Of a stretch of 39,922 nt of DNA, positions 25,066-32,025 are shown piece by piece. The first letter of the stretch is position 1. The number at the start of each line of letters is the position of its first letter. The notes under the pieces were generated by a model. It searched no databases, had not been told where the DNA came from, and saw nothing but the letters and a program-made list of their open reading frames with translations. The position numbers were made by a program, and so were the translations under genes. Origin of the DNA: Gammaproteobacteria bacterium (lineage in GTDB: Bacteria; Pseudomonadota; Gammaproteobacteria; Arenicellales; JAJDZL01). The stretch covers positions 1 to 39,922 of the forward strand of contig JAJDXD010000012.1 in the NCBI GenBank assembly GCA_022823405.1, read 5' to 3'.

Positions 25066-25767
25066 CTAACCACCAAGAAAGCTCTTCGCGACCTCTGGGT
25101 CGTTCAATAAGTTTTTTCCGCTGTCGGTGAACAGGTTTTTCCCAGAAGCCAAAACAAATCCAATGTCTGCGATTTCCAGCGCGCGCTTGGCATTTTGTTC
25201 GACAATCAGAACACCGACACCTGACCTGGCAATCGTCAAAATTCGGTCGACTATTTCGCTTACAAAAGCGGGGGATAAACCGACTGTTGGTTCGTCCAGC
25301 AGCAAAAGGCGCGGACTGACCATTAAGGCGCGTGCAATTGCCACCATTTGACGTTGACCGCCAGACAACTGGCCGGCGACATCATCGGCTTTTTGAGCAA
25401 GTGGTGGGAAGAGTTCAAACATGTTGTCGATTACTGGTGAAAATTTGTCTTTCCTGATGAAAGCGCCCATTTCCAGATTCTCTCGAACTGTTAATGAGGG
25501 AAAAACGTTTCTCTCCTGCGTTACGTAGCCGATACCGAGTCTCACGCGTCGGTCGGGTGGTACGTTGGTGATGTCTTCCCCTTCCAGTTGCACGCTACCC
25601 TTGCTGAGTCTAATCAATCCGAAAATACTCTTCAATGCAGTGGTTTTTCCAGCACCGTTGGGGCCGACTATCACACCGATGTCGCCGCTGTCAATCGCGA
25701 AATTGACTCCCCGGAGAACGGGTTCACCGCCATATCCGGCAACCAGATTTATTGCATTGATAAGCAA
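25066..25767 (-). CDS. livF: HAAT-type ABC importer ATP-binding protein, LivF-like (system 2)
   Basis: A 233-residue ATPase beginning MLINAINLVAGYGGEPVLRG. It has Walker A (VGPNGAGKTTA), signature (LSGGQRQMVAIARAL), Walker B (LLLLDEPTVGLSP) and the LivF-type ending region LIVEQNAKRALEIAD. It follows livG after 15 bases and precedes livH. All nucleotide-binding motifs are intact. Confidence 0.93.
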   Translation of the reverse strand: MLINAINLVAGYGGEPVLRGVNFAIDSGDIGVIVGPNGAGKTTALKSIFGLIRLSKGSVQLEGEDITNVPPDRRVRLGIGYVTQERNVFPSLTVRENLEMGAFIRKDKFSPVIDNMFELFPPLAQKADDVAGQLSGGQRQMVAIARALMVSPRLLLLDEPTVGLSPAFVSEIVDRILTIARSGVGVLIVEQNAKRALEIADIGFVLASGKNLFTDSGKNLLNDPEVAKSFLGG

Positions 25768-25782
25768 CGAACTGTGTGTGCG

Positions 25783-26559
25783 TTAATCAGAGTTAGACCG
25801 TCTGCCAAAATAGGCATCAACAACCTCTGGATTATTCAAGACTTCTTCAGCTGTCCCTTCAACCGCAACCTGGCCTTCGACCAGTACGGTGACTTTTTGA
25901 CAAAGCTTGGAAATAAACTGCATGTTGTGTTCAATAATGAAAAAAGTTTTGCCCATCTCTTCGTTGAGTCGAATGATGTTGTCCGCCAATCGATTGAGTA
26001 GTGTGTGGTTGACTCCAGCTCCCAATTCGTCTAGTAGCACGATTTTCGCATCCACCATGAGAGTTCGACCCAGTTCCAACAATTTCTTTTGGCCTCCAGA
26101 CAAATTTCCTGCCAACTCATTTCTGACGTGAGACATCCCCAGGAAGTCCAGTATCTCCAAGGCTTTCACTCTGTTTTTGTTTTCGTCAGCTCGGAAAGTC
26201 CCCAGGCGGAATAGAGCATTGAGCAGCCGTTCCCCTTTTTGTAATGGGGGAACCATCAACAGATTCTCAATTGTTGACATGTTTGAGAACTCGCGCGGAA
26301 TCTGAAATGTTCTAAGCAGACCTAGTCTACACACCTGATAGGCGGGCAATCCTGTCACATCAACATTATTGAGCCGAACACTGCCTCTGTCGGGTGGATA
26401 AACGCCTGCAACAATGTTGAACAGCGTTGATTTTCCAGCACCGTTCGGCCCAATCAGACCTGAAATCACACCGGTTTCAAGCTCAATATTGCAATCCCTG
26501 ACTACAATCAGTCCGTCGAAACTCTTAGTTACATTTTGAATCTCGAGGATTACAGACAT
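25783..26559 (-). CDS. livG: HAAT-type ABC importer ATP-binding protein, LivG-like (system 2)
   Basis: A 258-residue ATPase starting MSVILEIQNVTKSFDGLIVV, the first gene of the system 2 membrane-complex operon. Motifs are Walker A (IGPNGAGKSTLF), signature (LSGGQKKLLELGRTL), Walker B (IVLLDELGAGVNHTL, where many relatives have DEPxAG) and the H-loop (FIIEHNMQFI). Gene order here is G-F-H-M, unlike H-M-G-F in system 1, so the two systems are not a simple local duplication. Confidence 0.92.
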   Translation of the reverse strand: MSVILEIQNVTKSFDGLIVVRDCNIELETGVISGLIGPNGAGKSTLFNIVAGVYPPDRGSVRLNNVDVTGLPAYQVCRLGLLRTFQIPREFSNMSTIENLLMVPPLQKGERLLNALFRLGTFRADENKNRVKALEILDFLGMSHVRNELAGNLSGGQKKLLELGRTLMVDAKIVLLDELGAGVNHTLLNRLADNIIRLNEEMGKTFFIIEHNMQFISKLCQKVTVLVEGQVAVEGTAEEVLNNPEVVDAYFGRRSNSD

Positions 26560-26716
26560 GATTATGAGGGTGAGAAAAGTGGAGGACTCAAGCCTATTCC
26601 GAGCTCAAAATATTAAGCAGCCAGTCAGCTGAGATGAGCAGTTTGCATATAATTTTAGGGATTCGTTGCCAGTTGCCGCGAACGCTAATCATACCCCTCC
26701 AATCCTATTCAGTTTC

Positions 26717-27559
26717 ATGGATAAACAATCAGAACAAAAGCCTTTTTATTCCAGTCCTATCGAACCCATAGAATTAAAACTGAATTCTGTCATTCAGTTC
26801 GACTGTCACAAGAACATCAGTTGCTTCAACGCATGCTGTCGCAATATCGATATTGTAATGACTCCCTATGATATCGTTCGGCTAAAACAACGCTTTGGCT
26901 TGCTGTCGCACGAATTTGTCGGAACTTACACCACCCCATATCCGATGGATCATCACGACATGCCAGGACTTAAACTGAACACCAAACCCGGTACAACCGA
27001 GTGTGTCTTTCTCTTTGAAGAAGGCTGCATGGTCTATGAGGATCGACCTGCTGCTTGTCGCTACTACGCGCTCGGCAGTATGGGTGTGCGCAAGAAAGAC
27101 GTGTCACAGGTTGAAGATATTTATTTTCTTGTCAAAGAAGATCATTGCCGTGGCCACGAAGAACCACGCACAATTTCGGTTGTAGATTATCGTGAAGAGC
27201 AAGGTGTTGACGTCTATGATGAAAAGAATCGAGATTGGCGTGACGTTGTACTGAAAAAGCGCTCTAGCGGCCCGACCGTTGGTCGTCCAAGTGATCGAAG
27301 CAAGCAGTTGTTTGATATGTGCAGTTATGATCTGGACAGCTTCCGGGAGTTCATTCAGACGGAAGGTTTTTTGGAAATCTACGAAATCTCTTCCGATCAG
27401 ATGTCGATTTTGGTGAGGGATGAAGAGGAATTGCTGAGATTTTCAATGCAGTTTCTCAAACAGGTGCTGTATGGTGAAATGACCATACCGATGAAACCTG
27501 ATGCAAGAGAGAAACGAATTCAGAGAATGCGAGAGCGAATGCAGGCTAGTGAGGAGTAG
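26717..27559 (+). CDS. YkgJ-type cysteine-cluster (putative metal-binding) protein
   Basis: A cytoplasmic protein of about 280 residues with the zinc/iron-chelating cysteine cluster of the YkgJ/CxxCxxCC family. Counted from ATG 26717, Cys30, Cys36, Cys40 and Cys41 lie in FDCHKNISCFNACC. A second set follows in TECVFLFEEGCMVYEDRPAA with CRYY. The function in the family is unproved. The start is uncertain: ATG 26717 (MDKQSEQKPF) has no Shine-Dalgarno, while TTG 26666 has AGGGA just upstream and would add 17 residues. The basic C-terminus (AREKRIQRMRERMQ) is notable. The next gene begins 2 bases after its stop. Confidence 0.85.
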   Translation: MDKQSEQKPFYSSPIEPIELKLNSVIQFDCHKNISCFNACCRNIDIVMTPYDIVRLKQRFGLLSHEFVGTYTTPYPMDHHDMPGLKLNTKPGTTECVFLFEEGCMVYEDRPAACRYYALGSMGVRKKDVSQVEDIYFLVKEDHCRGHEEPRTISVVDYREEQGVDVYDEKNRDWRDVVLKKRSSGPTVGRPSDRSKQLFDMCSYDLDSFREFIQTEGFLEIYEISSDQMSILVRDEEELLRFSMQFLKQVLYGEMTIPMKPDAREKRIQRMRERMQASEE

Positions 27560-27561
27560 AC

Positions 27562-28119
27562 ATCATCAGAACTCAATTAACAGATTTATCACATTTAGAA
27601 TCCAAGTCGATTCGAATTGCGCTGGTTTCGGATACTCACAGCTTTATTGACCCTAGAATTCTGGGTCTGGTTTCGACTTGCCATGCAACGATTCATGCCG
27701 GTGATATTGGTTCAAGCGACGTGCTCGATTCACTGAAACTGCAATCCGACCTGGTGTTTGCAGTCGCCGGTAACAATGATGTTGACTTCAAGTGGCAGAC
27801 ATCTGATTTGGAGGTTTTGAACTCCCTTTCCGATCGACAGACGATCGTACTTTCTGGTGGAAATATTTCAGTTGAACACGGACATACGGTGCGCGATACG
27901 CGCCGATATCACGAAGTGTTGAGAAAGCGATATCCGGACAGTCGTGCCGTGGTTTACGGGCACACGCATGTGAGAGTGATTGACCAAAGTGAGATGCCTT
28001 GGGTGCTGAATCCCGGAGCCGCAGGACGCAACAGGACTCGCGGTGGCCCCTCATGCTTGATTCTGGAGACTGAGGGGCAAAACTGGTCAGTGACCGAACA
28101 TAGCTTTCAGTCTGACTGA
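27562..28119 (+). CDS. YfcE/MJ0936-type metallophosphoesterase without a canonical start codon
   Basis: The full set of calcineurin-like phosphoesterase motifs is present in one frame: ALVSDTHS (D-x-H), HAGDIG, AGNNDVD, VEHGHT and VVYGHTHVRV. Family proteins are about 180-185 residues and cleave phosphodiesters with two metals. To include the first motif the protein must begin upstream of 27631. There is no ATG, GTG or TTG between the in-frame stop at 27550-27552 and that motif. Two ATC codons at 27562 and 27565 lie 5 and 8 bases after AGGAG (27552-27556), giving 185 or 184 residues, exactly the family length. Starting at GTG 27721 would remove two metal-binding motifs. It is therefore either an ATC-initiated gene or a gene damaged at its start codon. 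Confidence 0.8.
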   Translation: MIRTQLTDLSHLESKSIRIALVSDTHSFIDPRILGLVSTCHATIHAGDIGSSDVLDSLKLQSDLVFAVAGNNDVDFKWQTSDLEVLNSLSDRQTIVLSGGNISVEHGHTVRDTRRYHEVLRKRYPDSRAVVYGHTHVRVIDQSEMPWVLNPGAAGRNRTRGGPSCLILETEGQNWSVTEHSFQSD

Positions 28120-28178
28120 TTCAGTCAGACTGACTATGGTCCAAATTGATTCATTAAGCGTCGATTGACGCAATGAAT
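28108..28178. terminator. Two hairpins between convergent genes
   Basis: CAGTCTGACT (28108-28117) pairs with AGTCAGACTG (28123-28132) as a perfect 10-bp stem that includes the phosphoesterase stop codon. A second stem joins ATTCATT..GCGTC (28149-28162) to GACGCAATGAAT (28167-28178), with a two-base bulge and the loop GATT. No T-run is present. Bidirectional transcription termination or mRNA 3'-end protection is likely. Confidence 0.5.
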
Positions 28179-28181
28179 TGA

Positions 28182-29429
28182 TTAGGCGCGGCTTCCCTGT
28201 ACGCAAGCCAGATACGCATGCATGATTTGGGATGGGTCATTCATCAATCGCTGCTTCCATGCTCCCAGTCTCACACCGGTTTGCACTAGCCCTCTCAGAA
28301 TGCCGACATGCTGAGTCAGCCCAATGGCCAATGCACCAATCAGTACATCATCTCTAAATTCAAGACGCAGATATCGATTGTATGCCTGATCTTCTGAAGT
28401 CACACTTTCGCCACCATCAACACCGTCCCAAAGTCCGAATGAACTGGTGATCAAGCCAAGAGTATTCAGCACATTCATGGATAAACTGCCGCCATAAGGC
28501 AAAGCCTCTCCAGCCATTTGACTGGCTGCAATTCGGCCATGTTCACTGGCAGTCGGTTGAATCGCGTGAACTTGTTGTTCGCCGGTACTCAGGTCCGGGC
28601 CTTGCGCAACATCACCCGCTGCGTAGATATCTTCAATGTTGGTTTGTAGATGATTATCTACCAGAATGCCGTGATCGGTATTGATTCCGTTGCCCGCGAG
28701 AAAGTCGATATTTGAGCGTACACCTGCGGCGCACACAATGTGGTCCGCAGCGAAGCTGCTACCATCACCAAGAGTAATCTCGAGTACCCCGTCTTTTTCC
28801 TCAACCGCTTTCGCTTCGGTACCTGTTCGAACTTTAACTCCTTTGGCCTCACACCAGGTCTTGATCATGCGTCCACCGGGATCATCCATCATGCGCGCCA
28901 GCATGCGGTCGGCTAACTCAATGACTGTCAGGTCAAGTTTCATTTCGACCAGTGCCTGCAATACGATGCAACCGATGAATCCGGCCCCTAGCAATACCAC
29001 GCGATCACCAGCACTGACGTCATTCAGTAGTTTGTGCGCGTCAAACAAAGTCCAGCAATTGTGCACGCGTGGCGAATCCATGCCGCTTATTGGCGGGCGG
29101 ATGGCGCTTGCACCGGTTGCAAGCAGCAGTCGATCGTAGGTGACACTTTCTCCACTGCTGAGAGAAACTGATTTGTCTGCCGGTGAAACTGCAGTGACAG
29201 ACTCGTTGCGAATGTCAATTTCCAGATCGGAAAAGTGATTTTCCGCATGGCGAAGATACGTTCCCTCTTCTCCGACATCGCCGGCTAAGAGGTAAGGAAT
29301 GGCCATTCGTGAATAAGCCGGATAAGGCTCATTCCCGATGATGGTGATTGAGTCGACTAGAGATTTTCTTCTAAGTGATTCCGCTGCGATGACACCCGCG
29401 GGACCGGCTCCGACAATAACGTGATGCAC
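28182..29429 (-). CDS. FAD/NAD(P)-dependent oxidoreductase (AorC/NirB-N-like)
   Basis: A 415-residue pyridine-nucleotide-disulfide-type flavoprotein. The N-terminal FAD dinucleotide motif is VGAGPAGVIAAES, the NAD motif is VVLLGAGFIGCIV near residues 147-158, and the second FAD motif is DIYAAGDVAQGP near 267-278. The active-site pattern of early segments (EPYPAYSRMAIPYLLAG) resembles the FAD subunits of NirB and of aldehyde:ferredoxin oxidoreductase complexes. It lies 35 bases downstream of a four-cluster ferredoxin gene on the same strand. In Aromatoleum-type AOR complexes the order is ferredoxin, tungsten enzyme, FAD protein; here the tungsten enzyme gene is absent. The electron acceptor role is inferred. 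Confidence 0.85.
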   Translation of the reverse strand: MHHVIVGAGPAGVIAAESLRRKSLVDSITIIGNEPYPAYSRMAIPYLLAGDVGEEGTYLRHAENHFSDLEIDIRNESVTAVSPADKSVSLSSGESVTYDRLLLATGASAIRPPISGMDSPRVHNCWTLFDAHKLLNDVSAGDRVVLLGAGFIGCIVLQALVEMKLDLTVIELADRMLARMMDDPGGRMIKTWCEAKGVKVRTGTEAKAVEEKDGVLEITLGDGSSFAADHIVCAAGVRSNIDFLAGNGINTDHGILVDNHLQTNIEDIYAAGDVAQGPDLSTGEQQVHAIQPTASEHGRIAASQMAGEALPYGGSLSMNVLNTLGLITSSFGLWDGVDGGESVTSEDQAYNRYLRLEFRDDVLIGALAIGLTQHVGILRGLVQTGVRLGAWKQRLMNDPSQIMHAYLACVQGSRA

Positions 29430-29464
29430 TTTCTTTACCGTATTACTGTGGTTAACGAGGTTGC

Positions 29465-29926
29465 TCAGGCATGCGCTTCAAGAGCAGAATCTCGCATTTT
29501 TGAGTAACCCGTCCAATCGGAATCGACATAAACGATTGCACCAGTTGGGCAAGCTTCGGCACACTGAGGATCGCCGCCACACAAATCGCACTTCATTACC
29601 TTGCCGGTGCTGGAGTTGTAGTTGATCGTACCAAATGGACAGGCAATCGTGCAGACCTTGCAGCCAACACAGATGGAGTCGCTGACTTCCTTGGCACCGG
29701 TATTCGGATTTACCGTGATGGCTTCAACCGGGCAGGCATGCAGACACCAGGCTTCTTCGCATTGAGTGCAGGTATAGGGGATTGTCGTTAATCCATGCTC
29801 AAATTCAAATACTTTAATTCTGGATTTGGCTGGATTAAATAGACCCTCGTTTTCAAAAGAACAGGCGAGTTCACACTGTAAACAACTCGTGCATTTTGCT
29901 GGGTCGATAAGTAGAGACTTATACAT
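29465..29926 (-). CDS. Four-cluster 4Fe-4S ferredoxin (AorA/HycB-like electron carrier)
   Basis: A 153-residue iron-sulfur protein with four cysteine groups: CTSCLQCELACSFE, CTQCEEAWCLHACPVEAI, CVGCKVCTIACPFGTI, and CDLCGGDPQCAEACPTGAI. This is the DMSOR/AorA/HycB-type fold that wires molybdenum or tungsten enzymes to partner redox proteins. It begins MYKSLLIDPAKCTSC and probably forms one operon with the FAD oxidoreductase. No Mo/W catalytic subunit lies nearby, so its partner must be elsewhere or the pair works alone. Confidence 0.9.
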   Translation of the reverse strand: MYKSLLIDPAKCTSCLQCELACSFENEGLFNPAKSRIKVFEFEHGLTTIPYTCTQCEEAWCLHACPVEAITVNPNTGAKEVSDSICVGCKVCTIACPFGTINYNSSTGKVMKCDLCGGDPQCAEACPTGAIVYVDSDWTGYSKMRDSALEAHA

Positions 29927-30298
29927 CGGTTTTACTTTCTCCTCTGTCTGCGTCCATTGGTGTTATATGCAGATGCTCTTGAAAATTCGTTATTGGATTT
30001 GGGTCAAATTATTTTAGCAAATGGACGTCATTGTAATATCGGTGATTTCACTGTTGTTTGCTTAATGGGGCCGATTCTGTATAGGCTGGGTAAGGCGTCA
30101 TACACGTACATTTTTGGAAAGAGTGAACCAGCAAACAACGGGTTGTCTGCACCACTCTATGCACGATCAAGTCAGCTTAAGGAAATCACTGCTTTGAATG
30201 TTTCGATTTGGGTGCTGGCGGCACTAAGAATCCAACATAATTTTGTAAAAAATCGTTTAATATTGAACAAAATTTTGAATTTCTAAAGGAATATTGTT
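29927..30298. other. Divergent intergenic region, no gene called
   Basis: The 372 bases between the ferredoxin (-) and aldolase (+) genes must hold both promoters. The right end is very AT-rich and includes the palindrome CAAAATTTTG (30268-30277) close to the aldolase Shine-Dalgarno (AAAGGA). A 109-codon open frame at 29957-30286 has no recognisable domain and ends just before the aldolase gene; it is judged non-coding. Confidence 0.45.
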
Positions 30299-31102
30299 AT
30301 GGCAAGCGATCAACAATCAGGAAACGTTTTGCGAGGTGATTGGCCGGCCTTCAGCGAGGAGGAATATCAGACTCGAATTGATTTGGCTGCATGTCATCAT
30401 TTGGCGGACTTGAACGGATTCAGCGATATCGTCTGGAACCATATCAGTGCAAGGGTACCCGGCGAACCTAACCGCTTTTTAATCAACATGTTTGGTTTGC
30501 GGTTTGATGAAGTTACTGCCTCCAATCTCGTGACTTTGGATGAGAACTGTGAAGTCGTCGTTCCGCCACGATCTTCCGATGGCGAAATCCTTGACACCAG
30601 TGGAATGAATTTCACCGGCTTTGTCATTCACAGTGCGATTTACAACGCCAGGGAGGACGTTAACTGCATCATGCATTCACACCCTCGTGCAGGGGTGGCG
30701 GTTTCTGCTCTTGAAGAAGGATTCGTACCTTTGATTCAGGACGCATTTCAGTTCTACAACCGGGTCTCGTATCATGAATACGAGGGTCTGTCACTGGACT
30801 TGGATGAACGGCAACGTTTAGCAGTCAGTCTCGGTGACAATCCAGTCATGATCATGCGTAATCATGGACTATTGACTACCGGTGTAACAGTAGCTCAAGC
30901 CTACATCAGAATGTACTATTTGGAATTGTCGTGCCAGGCACAGCTAGATGCCTTGTCAATGGGACGCCCAATTCATCTGCCATCCGAAGCAGTGCTGGAG
31001 AAAGCAGCCGAACAATACGATCGTATGTCGCCATCAGGTACACACGAGTGGCCGGCATTGTTGAGGATGCTCGACGAAATCGATACAAGTTATCGGACTT
31101 GA
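30299..31102 (+). CDS. Class II aldolase/adducin-family protein
   Basis: A 267-residue class II aldolase/adducin-family enzyme. It starts at ATG 30299 with AAAGGA upstream. The zinc-binding histidines of the family are visible: MHSHPRAGVA near residue 120, and MRNHGLLTTG near residues 183-192. An early segment (NGFSDIVWNHISARVPGEPN) is the substrate-loop region. Class II aldolases cleave sugar phosphates such as fuculose-1-phosphate, or act as decarboxylases or epimerases. This short-chain, adducin-like subtype often sits in catabolic operons with unknown substrates. It heads a three-gene + strand cluster with a PhyH dioxygenase and an FAD/GcvT protein. Confidence 0.87.
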   Translation: MASDQQSGNVLRGDWPAFSEEEYQTRIDLAACHHLADLNGFSDIVWNHISARVPGEPNRFLINMFGLRFDEVTASNLVTLDENCEVVVPPRSSDGEILDTSGMNFTGFVIHSAIYNAREDVNCIMHSHPRAGVAVSALEEGFVPLIQDAFQFYNRVSYHEYEGLSLDLDERQRLAVSLGDNPVMIMRNHGLLTTGVTVAQAYIRMYYLELSCQAQLDALSMGRPIHLPSEAVLEKAAEQYDRMSPSGTHEWPALLRMLDEIDTSYRT

Positions 31103-31129
31103 TGTCTGCGTTAACTTGGGAGTTTGAAA

Positions 31130-32011
31130 TTGGTTTCATTAAATCAGTCAACCGATTCTTTCCTCTTAGCAGAACAGGTTCAAAGCTACTGGAACGATGG
31201 AGTAGTTTACCCCTTGACTGCAATAAGTGAGCGGGAAGCAACGGATCTGCTTCCTCGTTTCACTGAATTGCGAGATCGAATGGATGGCTGGGTGAACTGT
31301 AAGCAGTTACTTAAAGTTCATCTTGTATCAAAGTGGGTGTACGATCTAGCCAGTAGCAATCGGGTGCTCGATGCCGTAGAAGGTATTCTCGGGCCCAATA
31401 TTCTGCTGTGGGGTGCGACTTTCTTTGCCAAGAAGCCAAATCATAAATTTCATGTCGGCTGGCACCAGGATTTGCTCTATTGGGGACTTAAGCCGGCGGA
31501 TGGAGTCCTGACAGTGTGGCTTGGTCTTACCGATGCGAGTTCCGATAACGGAGCGATGCAGGTCATTCGGGGGAGTCACGCCGATGGGATTCGAAATCAC
31601 GACAATCATTTTGATGCAAACAATATGTTGATGAGTTCGCAAAACTGCGAACCGACCGAAGAGGATCTCCAAAACAGAATAACTTGCGAACTGCGTCCCG
31701 GGCAATTTTCAATGCATCACGGTATGGCGTTGCATGGTTCTGGTCCAAACACATCTGACCGGCCGCGAATCGGGTTATCGATCAATTACATTTCTACCGA
31801 AGTCGTACAGCAAAGAAATGATGGAGGTGATACGGCGATGCTGGTTCGGGGGGTTGATCATTACGGGCACTTTGAACTTGAGAGCCCTCCTGACTCCGAT
31901 TTTTCTGAAGCTGCAATCAACCAATATCGTAAATCTATTGTTGCACCTTCAGGACTGGCAACTCTGGATGATGTGCCAACTTCATTGGTTAATCTGGAAA
32001 GAATATTTTAA
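31130..32011 (+). CDS. Phytanoyl-CoA dioxygenase (PhyH)-family Fe(II)/2-oxoglutarate oxygenase
   Basis: This family hydroxylates small organic substrates with Fe(II), O2 and 2-oxoglutarate. The iron ligands are visible as HxD in VGWHQDLLYWG, the distal His in MALHGSGPNTSD, and the 2-oxoglutarate-binding Arg in RPRIGLSINY. The conserved NGAMQVIRGSH segment is also present. No ATG is available. TTG 31130 lies 7 bases after GGGAG (31118-31122) and is preferred, while TTG 31124 is too close to it. The protein is 293 residues from the preferred start. It lies 27 bases after the aldolase gene and 14 bases before the flavoprotein gene, so the three are likely one transcript. Substrate unknown. Confidence 0.88.
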   Translation: MVSLNQSTDSFLLAEQVQSYWNDGVVYPLTAISEREATDLLPRFTELRDRMDGWVNCKQLLKVHLVSKWVYDLASSNRVLDAVEGILGPNILLWGATFFAKKPNHKFHVGWHQDLLYWGLKPADGVLTVWLGLTDASSDNGAMQVIRGSHADGIRNHDNHFDANNMLMSSQNCEPTEEDLQNRITCELRPGQFSMHHGMALHGSGPNTSDRPRIGLSINYISTEVVQQRNDGGDTAMLVRGVDHYGHFELESPPDSDFSEAAINQYRKSIVAPSGLATLDDVPTSLVNLERIF

Positions 32012-32025
32012 ACGGAGACAAACAA

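Noticed and set aside
27721..28119. Metallophosphoesterase starting at GTG 27721
   Set aside because: This start would lose the D-x-H and GD metal-binding motifs that are plainly encoded just upstream in the same frame.
29957..30286. A 109-codon + strand frame between the ferredoxin and aldolase genes
   Set aside because: No recognisable motif, no Shine-Dalgarno, and it would occupy the whole divergent promoter region.
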